The notes beneath the pieces were generated by a model that was not told the DNA's origin, made no database searches, and saw only the letters and a list, made by a program, of their open reading frames with translations. This document shows positions 17,047-25,330 of a stretch of DNA of 64,000 nt, one piece after another. The DNA comes from an uncultured Gemmiger sp. (GTDB taxonomy: Bacteria; Bacillota; Clostridia; Oscillospirales; Ruminococcaceae): the NCBI GenBank assembly GCA_944388125.1, contig CALXHO010000006.1, positions 1-64,000 of the forward strand. Reading direction: 5' to 3'. A program made the translations under genes and the position numbers. Position 1 is the first letter of the stretch; every line of letters starts with the position of its first letter.

Positions 17047-18753
17047 TCAGTCCACCTCCCCCATCTGTGCCTCGGCAATGGCGCGGTAGGCCGGGCAGTT
17101 CTGCATCAGCTCCTCGTGCCGTCCCTGGCCGATGGCGCTGCCCTCCTCCAGCACCAGGATGAGGTCGGCGTGGCGGATGGTGCTGACCCGCTGGGCCACG
17201 ATCACCTTGGTCACGCCGGAAAATCCCCGGGCCAGGGCATGGCGCAGGGCGGCGTCGGTCTTGTAGTCCAGCGCCGAGGAACTGTCGTCCAGGATGAGAA
17301 TCTCCGGCTTGCCCGCCATGGCACGGGAGAGCAGCACCCGCTGCTTCTGCCCGCCCGAAAGGTCGGACCCCCGGGCGGCGATGTGCCCGTCCAGCCCGCC
17401 GGGGCGGGTCCGGATAAATTCTGCCTGGGCATTTTCGGCGGCGCGGAGCATAGCCTCCCGGTCAAGGCCGCGGCCGAAATCAATGTTGTCGGCCAATGTT
17501 CCGGCAAAGAGAAAATCGTTCTGGAACACCACGCCGAACATTTTGTGCAGCTCCTGGGAAGGAATGCTGCGCAGATCCCGGCCATGGATCAGGATGCGTC
17601 CGGCGTCGGGGTCATAGGCCCGCAGAAGCAGCCGCAGCAGGGTGGACTTGCCGCAGCCGGTGGGCCCGATGATGCCCAGCGTCTGGCCGGGCTGGAGGGA
17701 AAAACTGATGTTGTACAGATCCTTTTCCGCCTTGCCGTAGGAAAAGCTGACGCCCTCAAAGGCAAGGTGGGCGTTGTCCGGTGCGGCGGGAATGGGGACG
17801 ACCAGCATGTCGTCGGGGGCGGAGAGCACCTCCGCCACCCGGCGGCCGCTGGCAATGCCCTTGGACAGCATGACAAAAATGCGGGAGACCGCCATCAGAG
17901 CGTTGAGGATCATGGTGAAATAGCTCAGAAAGGCGATGATGGCCCCTGGCTGGCTGGCTCCGGCGTTGACCCGCAGGGCGCCCACCACCACCACGCCGGT
18001 CAGCCCCGCGTTGAGGATGGCGTTGATGAGCGGGTTGGTGGCGTTCATCAGCAGCCCGGCCCGGTATTCCCGGGCGGCGGTCTCCCGGTTGGCCTCGTCA
18101 AAGCGGCCGGTCTCGTATCCGGTCTTGGACAGTGCCTGGATGACCCGGATGCCCGCCATGCTCTCCTTGGCACGCCGGACCATGCCGTCCATGGCGGTCT
18201 GGGTGTCGGTGTACAGCCGGATGCCCCGGCGGGACAGCGCCCACACCCCCGCCACCAGCAAGGGCAGGGGCAATACCAGCACACAGGCCAGCACCGGGTC
18301 GAGGAACAGCGTCATGGCCACGCCGCCCAGCAGCATGATGGGGGCGCGCACCGCCATGCGCTGCATGCGGTCGATCATCTCGTGGACATGGTAGGTGTCC
18401 GACGTCAGGCGGGAGATGAGGGAAGGTGTGGTGAACCCGTCCACCTGCCCGCTGGAAAGCCGCAGCACCCGGCGGAACAGATCAAACCGGATGCGCCGGG
18501 TGACCTGCCGGGAAATGCCGGCGGACATGCGGTTGGCGATGATGTTGAAGACAAGCCCCGCCGCCGCACAGGCCACCATGCCGCCGCCCCACATCAGAAT
18601 AGCGTTCATCTGTTTTTGGGGAACGAGGTCGTCCAGAATGACCTGGAGCATCCAGGGCAGAAGCAGCTCGGCCAGGGTGCCCAGGACCTTGATGACCATT
18701 TCCAGGGCGATGCTTGCCCGGAACGGCATCAGATAGGAGAAAATGCGTCTCAT
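17047..18753 (-). CDS. Heterodimeric ABC multidrug exporter subunit with degenerate Walker B
   Basis: 568 aa; six-helix exporter domain then ATPase. Walker A GPTGCGKST, intact signature LSGGQKQR, but Walker B is EILILDDSSSALD, with Asp replacing the catalytic Glu, and the usual switch His is Gln (VIVAQRVST). This is the mirror image of its partner: one composite site combines the partner's catalytic Glu with this LSGGQ, and the other is degenerate. Start ATG follows GGGGAGGAA. It lies 29 bp after the MarR gene and is presumably controlled by it. Confidence 0.93.
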   Translation of the reverse strand: MRRIFSYLMPFRASIALEMVIKVLGTLAELLLPWMLQVILDDLVPQKQMNAILMWGGGMVACAAAGLVFNIIANRMSAGISRQVTRRIRFDLFRRVLRLSSGQVDGFTTPSLISRLTSDTYHVHEMIDRMQRMAVRAPIMLLGGVAMTLFLDPVLACVLVLPLPLLVAGVWALSRRGIRLYTDTQTAMDGMVRRAKESMAGIRVIQALSKTGYETGRFDEANRETAAREYRAGLLMNATNPLINAILNAGLTGVVVVGALRVNAGASQPGAIIAFLSYFTMILNALMAVSRIFVMLSKGIASGRRVAEVLSAPDDMLVVPIPAAPDNAHLAFEGVSFSYGKAEKDLYNISFSLQPGQTLGIIGPTGCGKSTLLRLLLRAYDPDAGRILIHGRDLRSIPSQELHKMFGVVFQNDFLFAGTLADNIDFGRGLDREAMLRAAENAQAEFIRTRPGGLDGHIAARGSDLSGGQKQRVLLSRAMAGKPEILILDDSSSALDYKTDAALRHALARGFSGVTKVIVAQRVSTIRHADLILVLEEGSAIGQGRHEELMQNCPAYRAIAEAQMGEVD

Positions 18754-18782
18754 AAAATTCCTCCCCGGAACAGTGTGGCAGG

Positions 18783-19205
18783 TCAGACAAGGGACTGGGC
18801 ACGGTCAGCCAGGCGGGCCAGCAGCACATCCAATGCCTCCCGCTCCTCGTCGGTCATGCCCTCCAGCAGCAGGGAGCGCCAGCTCTTCCGGGCCGCCCGC
18901 ACGGCGGGCAGCACGGCCTGGGCCTTGTCGGTGGGGTAGACCTCCACGGCGCGGCGGTCGTCGGAACTGCGGCGGCGGGTGACAAAGCCGTTTTCCTCCA
19001 GTGAGGTCATCTGCCGGGTGACGCTGCTGCGGTTGACGTGCAGCTCCCGGGCGATCTGGTCCTGGGTGATGCCGGGCTTGGCACAGACAATGGGAATGTA
19101 GGAACTCTGGTAGGAACTGAGCCCCGTGCTGCGCAGGGCCTCGTCGTGATAAAGGTTGGAACACCGGGCAATGGTGTTGATGTAACGCATGGTGTAGTGA
19201 TCCAT
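18783..19205 (-). CDS. MarR-family transcriptional regulator
   Basis: 140 aa dimeric winged-helix repressor. Core motifs are IARELHVNRSSVTRQMTSLEENGFVTRR (recognition helix) and SSDDRRAVEVYPTDKAQ (wing). Start at 19205 (MDHYTMRY) has GGAGGAT upstream; a longer open frame upstream crosses its own promoter and is rejected. First gene of an operon with the two ABC exporter subunits, the classic arrangement for ligand-released autorepression of efflux. A nested palindrome lies directly over its promoter. Confidence 0.92.
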   Translation of the reverse strand: MDHYTMRYINTIARCSNLYHDEALRSTGLSSYQSSYIPIVCAKPGITQDQIARELHVNRSSVTRQMTSLEENGFVTRRRSSDDRRAVEVYPTDKAQAVLPAVRAARKSWRSLLLEGMTDEEREALDVLLARLADRAQSLV

Positions 19206-19230
19206 CGGGTATCCTCCTGCGGGAAAAACT

Positions 19231-19289
19231 GTTGCGCGTTTAATTATTGCACATGCAATTATTATGCACGCAACAATTTTTTCTGTCAA
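19231..19289 (-). promoter_or_regulatory. Promoter and MarR operator of the efflux operon
   Basis: Minus strand TTGACA (19289-19284), exact 17-bp spacer, CATAAT (19266-19261). Downstream is a palindrome centred on ATTGCA-CA-TGCAAT (19246-19259), nested in outer arms GTTGCGCG and GCACGCAAC (19231-19274). It covers the start region, the expected site for MarR autorepression. Confidence 0.75.
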
Positions 19290-19346
19290 GCGGGGAGAAT
19301 TTCTCCGCGGCCGGCAACCCCCGCGCCGGTGGAGAAAGCAGCTCTC

Positions 19347-19397
19347 TTGACAGGGAAGCGTTGCCTGTGGTAAACTACATTTGTTAGCAAAAGCTAA
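19347..19397 (+). promoter_or_regulatory. Promoter overlapped at its start site by a TTAGC-N4-GCTAA palindrome
   Basis: TTGACA (19347-19352), 18-bp spacer, TAAACT (19371-19376). The palindrome TTAGC-AAAA-GCTAA occupies 19384-19397, exactly where transcription should start, as for a repressor site. It drives the candidate structured RNA. Confidence 0.7.
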
Positions 19398-19489
19398 CCA
19401 GCGCGCAGACCGGCCCGAATCCCCGGGCAGACTGCGGCGGAGGGGAGTTTTCCCGTTTGCCGCGGCACAGTGTCCCCGCGCTGTTTTTT
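19383..19489 (+). ncRNA. Candidate ~107-nt structured small RNA, possibly metal-regulated
   Basis: From the predicted start near 19383 the sequence folds into a closed structure and has no open frame. Terminal stem CAGCGCG (19399-19405) pairs with CGCGCTG (19477-19483) and is immediately followed by six T residues (19484-19489), a terminator-like end. Inside are GCCCG/CGGGC (19413-19417 with 19424-19428), GCGGC/GCCGC (19434-19438 with 19459-19463) and GGGA-GTTT-TCCC (19443-19454). It could be an independent small RNA or a leader attenuator of the DUF3793 gene. I do not recognise it as a known family. Confidence 0.55.
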
Positions 19490-19499
19490 ACTCCGTGGG

Positions 19500-19543
19500 T
19501 TAGCAAATGCTAATGACGATATACACAAACATGAAGATATAAT
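19500..19543 (+). promoter_or_regulatory. Second TTAGCA palindrome with -10 for the DUF3793 gene
   Basis: TTAGCA-AA-TGCTAA (19500-19513) lies 24 nt before TATAAT (19538-19543), over the -35 region, where no good -35 hexamer is visible. Confidence 0.5.
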
Positions 19544-19587
19544 TTTTCCGTTTTATACAAAGACCTGCAGACAAAAAGGAGGCTCCC

Positions 19588-20127
19588 ATGCTGGAATCCT
19601 ATCTCGTGGCCCACTGTGCGCCCACCCTGGCCAACCTCAAGACGGCCAGTCTTTTCCGCTGTCCCTGCCCCGGCCCCGGGGAGCTGGAACGCTGGCGGCA
19701 GGAGCTGGGGCACAAGGGCATTGAACTGACGGTGCTGCGGTGTGACGGCACCCATGTTCTGGTCTACGTCTACCGCCCCGCCCGGCTGCGGGCAGACCTC
19801 TGCCGTCCGGGAGCGGGGAGCATTCTGCGCCCCTACGGGTACACCGGCACTGACCCCGAAGCCGCCCTGCACCGTCTGCGGCAGCGGCTGGCGGACGGCG
19901 GGGACTTTCCCCATGAGATCGGGGTGTTTCTGGGCTATCCCCTGGGGGATGTGGCGGGATTCATCCGGCATGGGGGCAAAAATTGCCGCTGCATGGGTTG
20001 CTGGAAGGTCTACTGCAATGAGTGCGAGGCCCGGCGCACCTTTGCCCGCCTGAAAAAGTGCAGCGAGGTCTACGGCAGACTGTGGCGGCAGGGCCGCACC
20101 GTCTCCCAGCTCACCGTGGCCGCCTGA
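19588..20127 (+). CDS. DUF3793 family protein
   Basis: 179 aa, cytosolic, function unknown. The family core is visible: PHEIGVFLGYPLGDVAGFIRHGGKNCRCMGCWKVYCNE, with a Cys cluster CRCMGCWKVYCNEC (about 132-145) that could bind a metal. DUF3793 genes are often found near flavodoxin and ferrous-iron transport genes in clostridia (family knowledge, not seen here). Start ATG has AAAGGAGG 6 nt upstream. The two TTAGC-GCTAA palindromes and the structured RNA upstream suggest metal-dependent expression. It ends with a strong terminator, so it is a single-gene unit. Confidence 0.85.
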   Translation: MLESYLVAHCAPTLANLKTASLFRCPCPGPGELERWRQELGHKGIELTVLRCDGTHVLVYVYRPARLRADLCRPGAGSILRPYGYTGTDPEAALHRLRQRLADGGDFPHEIGVFLGYPLGDVAGFIRHGGKNCRCMGCWKVYCNECEARRTFARLKKCSEVYGRLWRQGRTVSQLTVAA

Positions 20128-20147
20128 CACCAAAAACAGAATACCGG

Positions 20148-20200
20148 AAAACGGCGCGTCCCGGAGGGCATAAGGTCCCCGGAACGCGCCGTTTTTGTTT
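20148..20200 (+). terminator. Intrinsic terminator after the DUF3793 gene
   Basis: AAAACGGCGCGT.CCGG pairs with CCGGAACGCGCCGTTTTTG around a short loop, followed by a T run. Confidence 0.88.
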
Positions 20201-20224
20201 TCTCTCGGCCGGGCGGAACCCGGA

Positions 20225-20253
20225 TACAAATCGGACGAATTTGGCCGTATAAT
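20225..20253 (+). promoter_or_regulatory. Promoter of the lipoprotein/two-component cluster
   Basis: TATAAT at 20248-20253 with only a weak -35 (TACAAA, 20225-20230). The spacer contains CGGACGAATTT (20232-20242), an 11-mer repeated at 22399-22409 before the second lipoprotein gene; possibly a regulator site. Confidence 0.5.
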
Positions 20254-20294
20254 AAAAGGTGAAAAAGACCATCCCGGAAAGCAAGGAACCCGCC

Positions 20295-20960
20295 GTGAAA
20301 CCCATTCTCATTGTGGATGACGAGGAAGCCATCGTCGGCCTGATCAAGCGCACCCTGACGGATGCAGGCTACCCCTGCGTGGGGGTGACCAGCGGCGTGG
20401 AGGCCGCCGACCTGCTGGAACAGAAGCACTTTGACCTGGTGGTGCTGGACGTCATGATGCCGGAGGTGGACGGCTACGATCTGCTGCGGTATATCCTGCC
20501 CACCGGCACCCCCACCATCTTCCTGACGGCCAAGGGTGCTCTGGCCGACCGGGTGCGGGGGCTGCAGATGGGGGCGGACGACTACATCGTCAAGCCCTTC
20601 GAGCCCGCCGAGCTGGTGGCCCGGGTGGAGAGCGTGCTGCGCCGGGCGGGGCGGGGGACGGTGAGCTTTTCCGCCTGGGACGTGAAAGTGGACACCGCTG
20701 CCTGCCGGGTGACCAAAGGGGGCGAGCCGGTGGCCCTGACCCCAAAGGAATACGACCTGCTCATGCTGCTGCTTCGCAACCGGGGAAGCGTGCTCTACCG
20801 GGATTACCTCTATGAGACGGTGTGGGGGGAGGATGAAATGCTGGACAACACCCGCACCCTGGACACCCACATCCAGCGCCTGCGCAAAAAGCTGGGCTGG
20901 GAGACAAAGATCACCACCATCCACCGGGTGGGCTACCGACTGGAGGGGGAGGACACATGA
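20295..20960 (+). CDS. OmpR-family response regulator of the lipoprotein cluster
   Basis: 221 aa from a GTG at 20295 with AAGGAA 6 nt upstream. A further upstream GTG (20259) would add 12 residues but lies only 5 nt after the -10. Receiver domain: acidic pair D8-D9 in ILIVDDEEAI, phosphosite D52 in VVLDVMMPEVDGYD, K in IVKPFEPAE. Winged helix: LTPKEYDLLMLLLRNRGSVLYRDYL and TRTLDTHIQRLRKKLG. The stop overlaps the start of the first lipoprotein gene. The kinase is two genes further on; the regulator presumably controls the cluster, perhaps itself. Confidence 0.93.
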   Translation: MKPILIVDDEEAIVGLIKRTLTDAGYPCVGVTSGVEAADLLEQKHFDLVVLDVMMPEVDGYDLLRYILPTGTPTIFLTAKGALADRVRGLQMGADDYIVKPFEPAELVARVESVLRRAGRGTVSFSAWDVKVDTAACRVTKGGEPVALTPKEYDLLMLLLRNRGSVLYRDYLYETVWGEDEMLDNTRTLDTHIQRLRKKLGWETKITTIHRVGYRLEGEDT

Positions 20961-22369
20961 AACGGTTTGCTTTTCCGACGCTGGCCCTTGGGGTCATGCT
21001 GACCCTGTGCGCCTGCACGGGAGAGGCCGGGAATGCTTCTCCCCATTCCACCACTCTGTCCGATACCGCGGATACCGCCGAGACAGCCGGGACAGCCGCC
21101 TCCGACCCCACGGACTCCCCGGCCACTGCCGGTCCCCTGCACATGGTCTGGGCGGGCAGCGATACTCCCAGCGCCGCCGAAGGGCAGCTGTATGAGACGG
21201 CCTCCACCTATCTCTATGATCCCCGCTGCCTCACCGCCGTGGACCTGGAGACCGGGGTCCAGCGGGTGCTGTGCAACCGGACCGGCTGTGCCCACAACAG
21301 CCCCGACTGTGACGCCTGGGTCTGTGAGGCGGGGCTGAGCCTGGCCCAGTGCGGCGCCTTTGCGGAGGACGGCGTGCTCTACCGGGTTTATGCCACCGAC
21401 CCGCACCACGGCATGGGCGGAGAGCTGCGCTCCCGCGTGGAGGTCAGCGCCCTGGACGGCAGCGGCCGCACCCTGCTGTGCGAGGATTTTGTCCCGGACG
21501 GCAGCTGCACCGACATCACCTGGCTGGCCGACGATACCTTCCTCTACGCCTGCATCTGCTCCAATCCTGCCGTGAACGAGGCGGGGGATACAAAGAACCG
21601 GTTTACGGTAGAGCGCATCCCCAAAACGCCCGGCAGCCCGGCGGAGGAACTCTACCAGTGGCAGAGCACCCGCACCGGCAACATGGCGGAGAGCCTGCAG
21701 GTGGCGGGGGTCAGCGGGGGGCAGCTGCTGGTGACGCTGACCGAGCTTCCCGCCGAGCACACCGGCAGCCTGGCCGGGGACTATGCCGCCAGCACCACCA
21801 CGCTGCACGTCCTGGACCTGAACACCTGCACCCTGGGCGACGCCCTTGACAGCTGGACGGTGAGCAGCGGCCAGGCACTTCCCCTGCAGCAAATATATAA
21901 CGGCCTGCTGTGGACCATCGACGGGGAGGGCACGCTCACCGCTGCGGACCCCATCACCGGGCAGACGGTGGAGCGCTGTCCCGGCATCTGGCCGGAGGAG
22001 ATGGAGCCCCGGGGCATCTTCGGCCTGTACGGCCGCCGCCTGGTGGCGGACGGCTATGACCGGGCCGCCGACCAGGAACACCGGTACGTCTTTGACCTGG
22101 ACAGCGGCGCGATGCAGCGGGAACTGCCCGCCACCTGGTACAAGGAGGCGACCAAACCCCGGCTGCCCGCCCTCATGGCCGACGACGGGGAACACCTGAT
22201 GCTCAAGGTGGAGGAACGCCCCGTCACCCGCACCACAGTGGGGCAGGATGGGGCGGTGATGCAGTATCCCTCCGGCGACTCGGTCTTTGCGGTCATCCCG
22301 GCGGAGGACTACCTGGACGGCAGCGAGGACTGGACCACCTGTACCCTGCTGGACACCGAAGAAAACTGA
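20957..22369 (+). CDS. Surface lipoprotein 1 with C-x4-C-x-H-x4-C motif
   Basis: 470 aa, no recognised family. Lipoprotein signal with lipid-anchored Cys probably C20 (LCAC), then a Ser/Thr/Asp linker (about 21-60). Near residues 107-118 is CNRTGCAHNSPDC, preceded by VDLETGVQRVL and followed by DAW. The same block recurs in the other two lipoproteins of this cluster. The rest alternates short hydrophobic strands and turns (LDLNTCTLGDALD, YVFDLDSGAMQREL), suggesting a beta-propeller-like fold. Start overlaps the regulator stop by 4 nt. Likely anchored outside the membrane, perhaps a metal- or thiol-binding sensor or accessory for the kinase; this is inference. Confidence 0.82.
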   Translation: MKRFAFPTLALGVMLTLCACTGEAGNASPHSTTLSDTADTAETAGTAASDPTDSPATAGPLHMVWAGSDTPSAAEGQLYETASTYLYDPRCLTAVDLETGVQRVLCNRTGCAHNSPDCDAWVCEAGLSLAQCGAFAEDGVLYRVYATDPHHGMGGELRSRVEVSALDGSGRTLLCEDFVPDGSCTDITWLADDTFLYACICSNPAVNEAGDTKNRFTVERIPKTPGSPAEELYQWQSTRTGNMAESLQVAGVSGGQLLVTLTELPAEHTGSLAGDYAASTTTLHVLDLNTCTLGDALDSWTVSSGQALPLQQIYNGLLWTIDGEGTLTAADPITGQTVERCPGIWPEEMEPRGIFGLYGRRLVADGYDRAADQEHRYVFDLDSGAMQRELPATWYKEATKPRLPALMADDGEHLMLKVEERPVTRTTVGQDGAVMQYPSGDSVFAVIPAEDYLDGSEDWTTCTLLDTEEN

Positions 22370-22465
22370 CGCAGATCCGATACATTCCGGCGACAATGCG
22401 GACGAATTTCCGCCGCAGTGCCGACACATCCCCGGGATACCATAAGGACAAAGGAGGGACCCCGG

Positions 22466-23830
22466 ATGAAACGATGGACAAAACAGACCCGTGCCGGGCA
22501 GGCCGCCTGCCTGACCCTGGCTCTTTGCCTGACCCTGAGCCTTGGCGGCTGCGGGCCGCAGACTGAGACCGAGACGGCACCCTCTGCCCTCAGCCCCGAG
22601 ACCGCCGCCCCGGGCAGCGAAGCCCCCGGAACCGCTGCCGCCGGGGATGGGGAAATCCGTATCCTCTCAAGCGGTACCCTCCACGCCTCGGCGGGGGAGG
22701 ATGGCTTCTACCTGCCCCAGGTGGTGGGGGATGCGGTGCTGGGCACGGTGGTGGATTTTGCCACCGGGGAGCAGCGGGTGCTCTGCAATGAACCCGGCTG
22801 TACCCATGACAGCCCTGACTGCGGGGCCTGGCTGCGCAGTACCGGGGACCTGGGGACACAGGCCGCCGACAGCTGCGCCCTGCTCCGGGACGGCGACGTT
22901 CTGCTCTGGCTGGTTTTTGACGATCCCCTCTCGGAGGGGGAAAGCTACGCCGACCTCAGCTCCCCCGACGGCAGCGGCCGAACCCGGCTGGCGGACAGCC
23001 TGCCGGTGCTCTGCCCGGCCTGGTCCAACTGGCCCAACGGCTTTTTCTCGGATGGGGAGAGCTGGTATTTCCTCACCTCTCAGGACGGTTCCGATGCCTT
23101 TCTGAGCCGCCTGGACCCGGACACCGGTGCCCTCACCGTCACCCAGCTGCCCGACGGCAGCCCCGGCGCCATGATCGGCACCGACGGCGGCAGCGTCCTC
23201 TTCTGGCAGGAGCGCTCCGACGGTTCCCGGCAGCTGCTGGCCCTGGACCCGGCTGCCGCCCGGGTGGAGGAACGGGACAGCTGGCTGGCCGGACGGGACG
23301 TGCTGGGGGCTGCGGCCTCTGACGGTACTATCTACGGGTTGGTGCGGCAGGGGGAGACCCTTCTCCTGCAGGCTGGCCCGGCGGAGGGCGAGCCCAAAAC
23401 CGTGACTGAACTGCCCGCCTGCCCCGACGGCGCGCAGGCCGTGGCGGCCTCTCTGGCCGGCCCCTTTGAAAATACCCTGATGGTGGACCTCTATTTCCCC
23501 AATGCCGATGACGGAGCCTCCACCCCCGCCCTGCGCTGCGGGGTGGAGCTGGACACCGGCGCCTGCCATACCCTGGAAGCCACCTGGCAGACCGGGGCCG
23601 AACCGGAACCGCCGCTGCTGCTGGCGGCGGGGGAGGATACCCTCTGGCTGGCCATGACCCACAGCCCGGCGGAAAGCGTCACAGTGGACCCGGCAGGTAC
23701 GCCCTCCCGCCAGGAGACCAGCACCGCCCGGACGGTACTGACCCTTGCCGCCGACTATCTCACCGGCAGCGGCGAGACCCGCCCGGTCACCACGCTGACC
23801 GGGGAATTCACCGCCCACATCCCCCGTTGA
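22466..23830 (+). CDS. Surface lipoprotein 2 with C-x4-C-x-H-x4-C motif
   Basis: 454 aa, diverged paralogue of the preceding gene. Signal peptide with lipobox LGGC (C29), Thr/Pro/Ala/Glu-rich linker, then VDFATGEQRVLCNEPGCTHDSPDCGAW at about 97-122. It lacks further recognisable domains; the repeated D-x-DTG and TLEATW patches look like beta strands. Start ATG at 22466 has AAGGAGGGA 7 nt upstream; an upstream in-frame ATG at 22418 has no site and would spoil the signal peptide. The 96-bp gap before it contains a second copy of the CGGACGAATTT box, so it may have its own control. Confidence 0.82.
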   Translation: MKRWTKQTRAGQAACLTLALCLTLSLGGCGPQTETETAPSALSPETAAPGSEAPGTAAAGDGEIRILSSGTLHASAGEDGFYLPQVVGDAVLGTVVDFATGEQRVLCNEPGCTHDSPDCGAWLRSTGDLGTQAADSCALLRDGDVLLWLVFDDPLSEGESYADLSSPDGSGRTRLADSLPVLCPAWSNWPNGFFSDGESWYFLTSQDGSDAFLSRLDPDTGALTVTQLPDGSPGAMIGTDGGSVLFWQERSDGSRQLLALDPAAARVEERDSWLAGRDVLGAAASDGTIYGLVRQGETLLLQAGPAEGEPKTVTELPACPDGAQAVAASLAGPFENTLMVDLYFPNADDGASTPALRCGVELDTGACHTLEATWQTGAEPEPPLLLAAGEDTLWLAMTHSPAESVTVDPAGTPSRQETSTARTVLTLAADYLTGSGETRPVTTLTGEFTAHIPR

Positions 23831-23863
23831 CCCTATTCCCGAAAAGAAAGGAGTGCCCCGGCC

Positions 23864-25330
23864 ATGAAGTTTTCCACCAAGCTCAGCCTGAGCTTTGCGG
23901 CGCTGCTGGCGGCCGCCCTGTGTGCGGTGGGCCTTGCCATGGTGGGCCGCAGCTTTGCCGACGGCATTGCCTCGGCGGGGCGGACCTTCAGCGCCCGGCA
24001 GTACGCCGAAAAATATTCCATCGAGAGCACCATCCTCTCCCAGCCGGTGACCGCCGGGGGCGGCTACACCATCTCCGCCCTGAGCGGCGCGGTACAGAGC
24101 TTTGCCGAGCAGACCCCCGGCAGCTGCATGGCCCTCTATCTGGACGGCCGCAACAGTGTTTACTCCAACCTGCCCCGGGGTATCTCCCGCACCGACCAGC
24201 TGGCGGCGCTGGAGGCCGGCACCGGGCAGAGCAGCTATCTCCGTGCGGAGGGGCAGACCTGGCTGCTCCTGACCGTGCCCCTCAACATTCCCGGCGTGGA
24301 GGCGGTGCTGCTCAGCGCCTACGATGTGACCAGCGTCTTTGCCAGCCGGGACGCCCAGCTGACCGCCTGGTTCGTGGCGGCGGTGGCGGTGCTGGCGGCG
24401 GGTGCCGGGGCGGCAGGGGCCGTCAGCCGGTCGCTGACCCGCCCTCTGACCCGGCTGCAGAGCGCCAGCAGCCGCATTGCGGCGGGGGACTACACCCAGC
24501 GCACCCGGGTCGATACCGACGACGAGATCGGCGCCCTCAGCCGCAGCTTTGACGCGATGGCCGGAGCGGTGGAAAGCCGCATCGCCGCCCTGGACCAGAA
24601 CGTCCGCCAACAGAAGGATTTTATTGCAGCTTTTACCCACGAGATCAAGACTCCCATGACCAGCATGCTGGGCTACGCCGACCTCATGCGGGCCCGGCCC
24701 CAGAGCGCCGAGACCCAGCGGGAGGCCGCGGGCTATATTTTCCGGGAGACCCACCGTCTGGAGGAGCTCAGCCGCAAGCTGCTGGCTCTCATGGGTCTGG
24801 AAAACCTCTCCGATGGGGAGGAGAGCGCCATCCGCAAGGCGCCCGTCACCGACCGGGCCCTCTTTGCCCGGCTGGACCGGGCCATGCAGACCGCTGCCCC
24901 GGACGCGGTGCCCATCCGCTGGCAGCCGGGGGACTGCACCGTGCTGGCCGACGCCGCCCTGCTGGACGATCTGCTGCGCAACCTCATCCTCAACGCCCGC
25001 CGCGCCTGCGCGGGCAAGCCCGACGGCTGCGTCACCGTCTCCTGCCGGGCCGAGGGGAAAGACGCCGTGTTTGCCGTGCAGGACAACGGCTGCGGCATTC
25101 CGGCGGAGGACCTGCCCCGGGTGGTGGAGCCCTTTTACATGGTGGACAAGTCCCGTGCCCGGGCGGGAGGCGGCAGCGGCATCGGCCTGACCCTCTGCCA
25201 GCGCATTGCCCAGCTCCACGGCAGCCGCCTGGAATTTGCAAGTACGGTGGGGCAGGGGACTACCGTGTCCCTGCGCCTGCCCCTTGAACCCGATCAACCG
25301 GAAAAGGAGGCCGTCCATGCGCCTGAATGA
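23864..25330 (+). CDS. Sensor histidine kinase of the lipoprotein cluster
   Basis: 488 aa membrane kinase. TM1 about 7-29, extracytoplasmic domain of about 135 residues, TM2 about 170-190 (WFVAAVAVLAAGAGAAGAV), HAMP (SLTRPLTRLQSASSRIAAGDY), DHp with phosphoacceptor H259 in FTHEIKTPMTSMLGY, and an ATPase domain with LLRNLILNARRA (N box), VQDNGCGIP (G1), GGGSGIGLTLC (G2). Start ATG has AAAGGAG upstream. It sits between lipoproteins 2 and 3 and its extracytoplasmic domain is the natural partner for them; cognate regulator is the first gene of the cluster. Confidence 0.93.
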   Translation: MKFSTKLSLSFAALLAAALCAVGLAMVGRSFADGIASAGRTFSARQYAEKYSIESTILSQPVTAGGGYTISALSGAVQSFAEQTPGSCMALYLDGRNSVYSNLPRGISRTDQLAALEAGTGQSSYLRAEGQTWLLLTVPLNIPGVEAVLLSAYDVTSVFASRDAQLTAWFVAAVAVLAAGAGAAGAVSRSLTRPLTRLQSASSRIAAGDYTQRTRVDTDDEIGALSRSFDAMAGAVESRIAALDQNVRQQKDFIAAFTHEIKTPMTSMLGYADLMRARPQSAETQREAAGYIFRETHRLEELSRKLLALMGLENLSDGEESAIRKAPVTDRALFARLDRAMQTAAPDAVPIRWQPGDCTVLADAALLDDLLRNLILNARRACAGKPDGCVTVSCRAEGKDAVFAVQDNGCGIPAEDLPRVVEPFYMVDKSRARAGGGSGIGLTLCQRIAQLHGSRLEFASTVGQGTTVSLRLPLEPDQPEKEAVHAPE

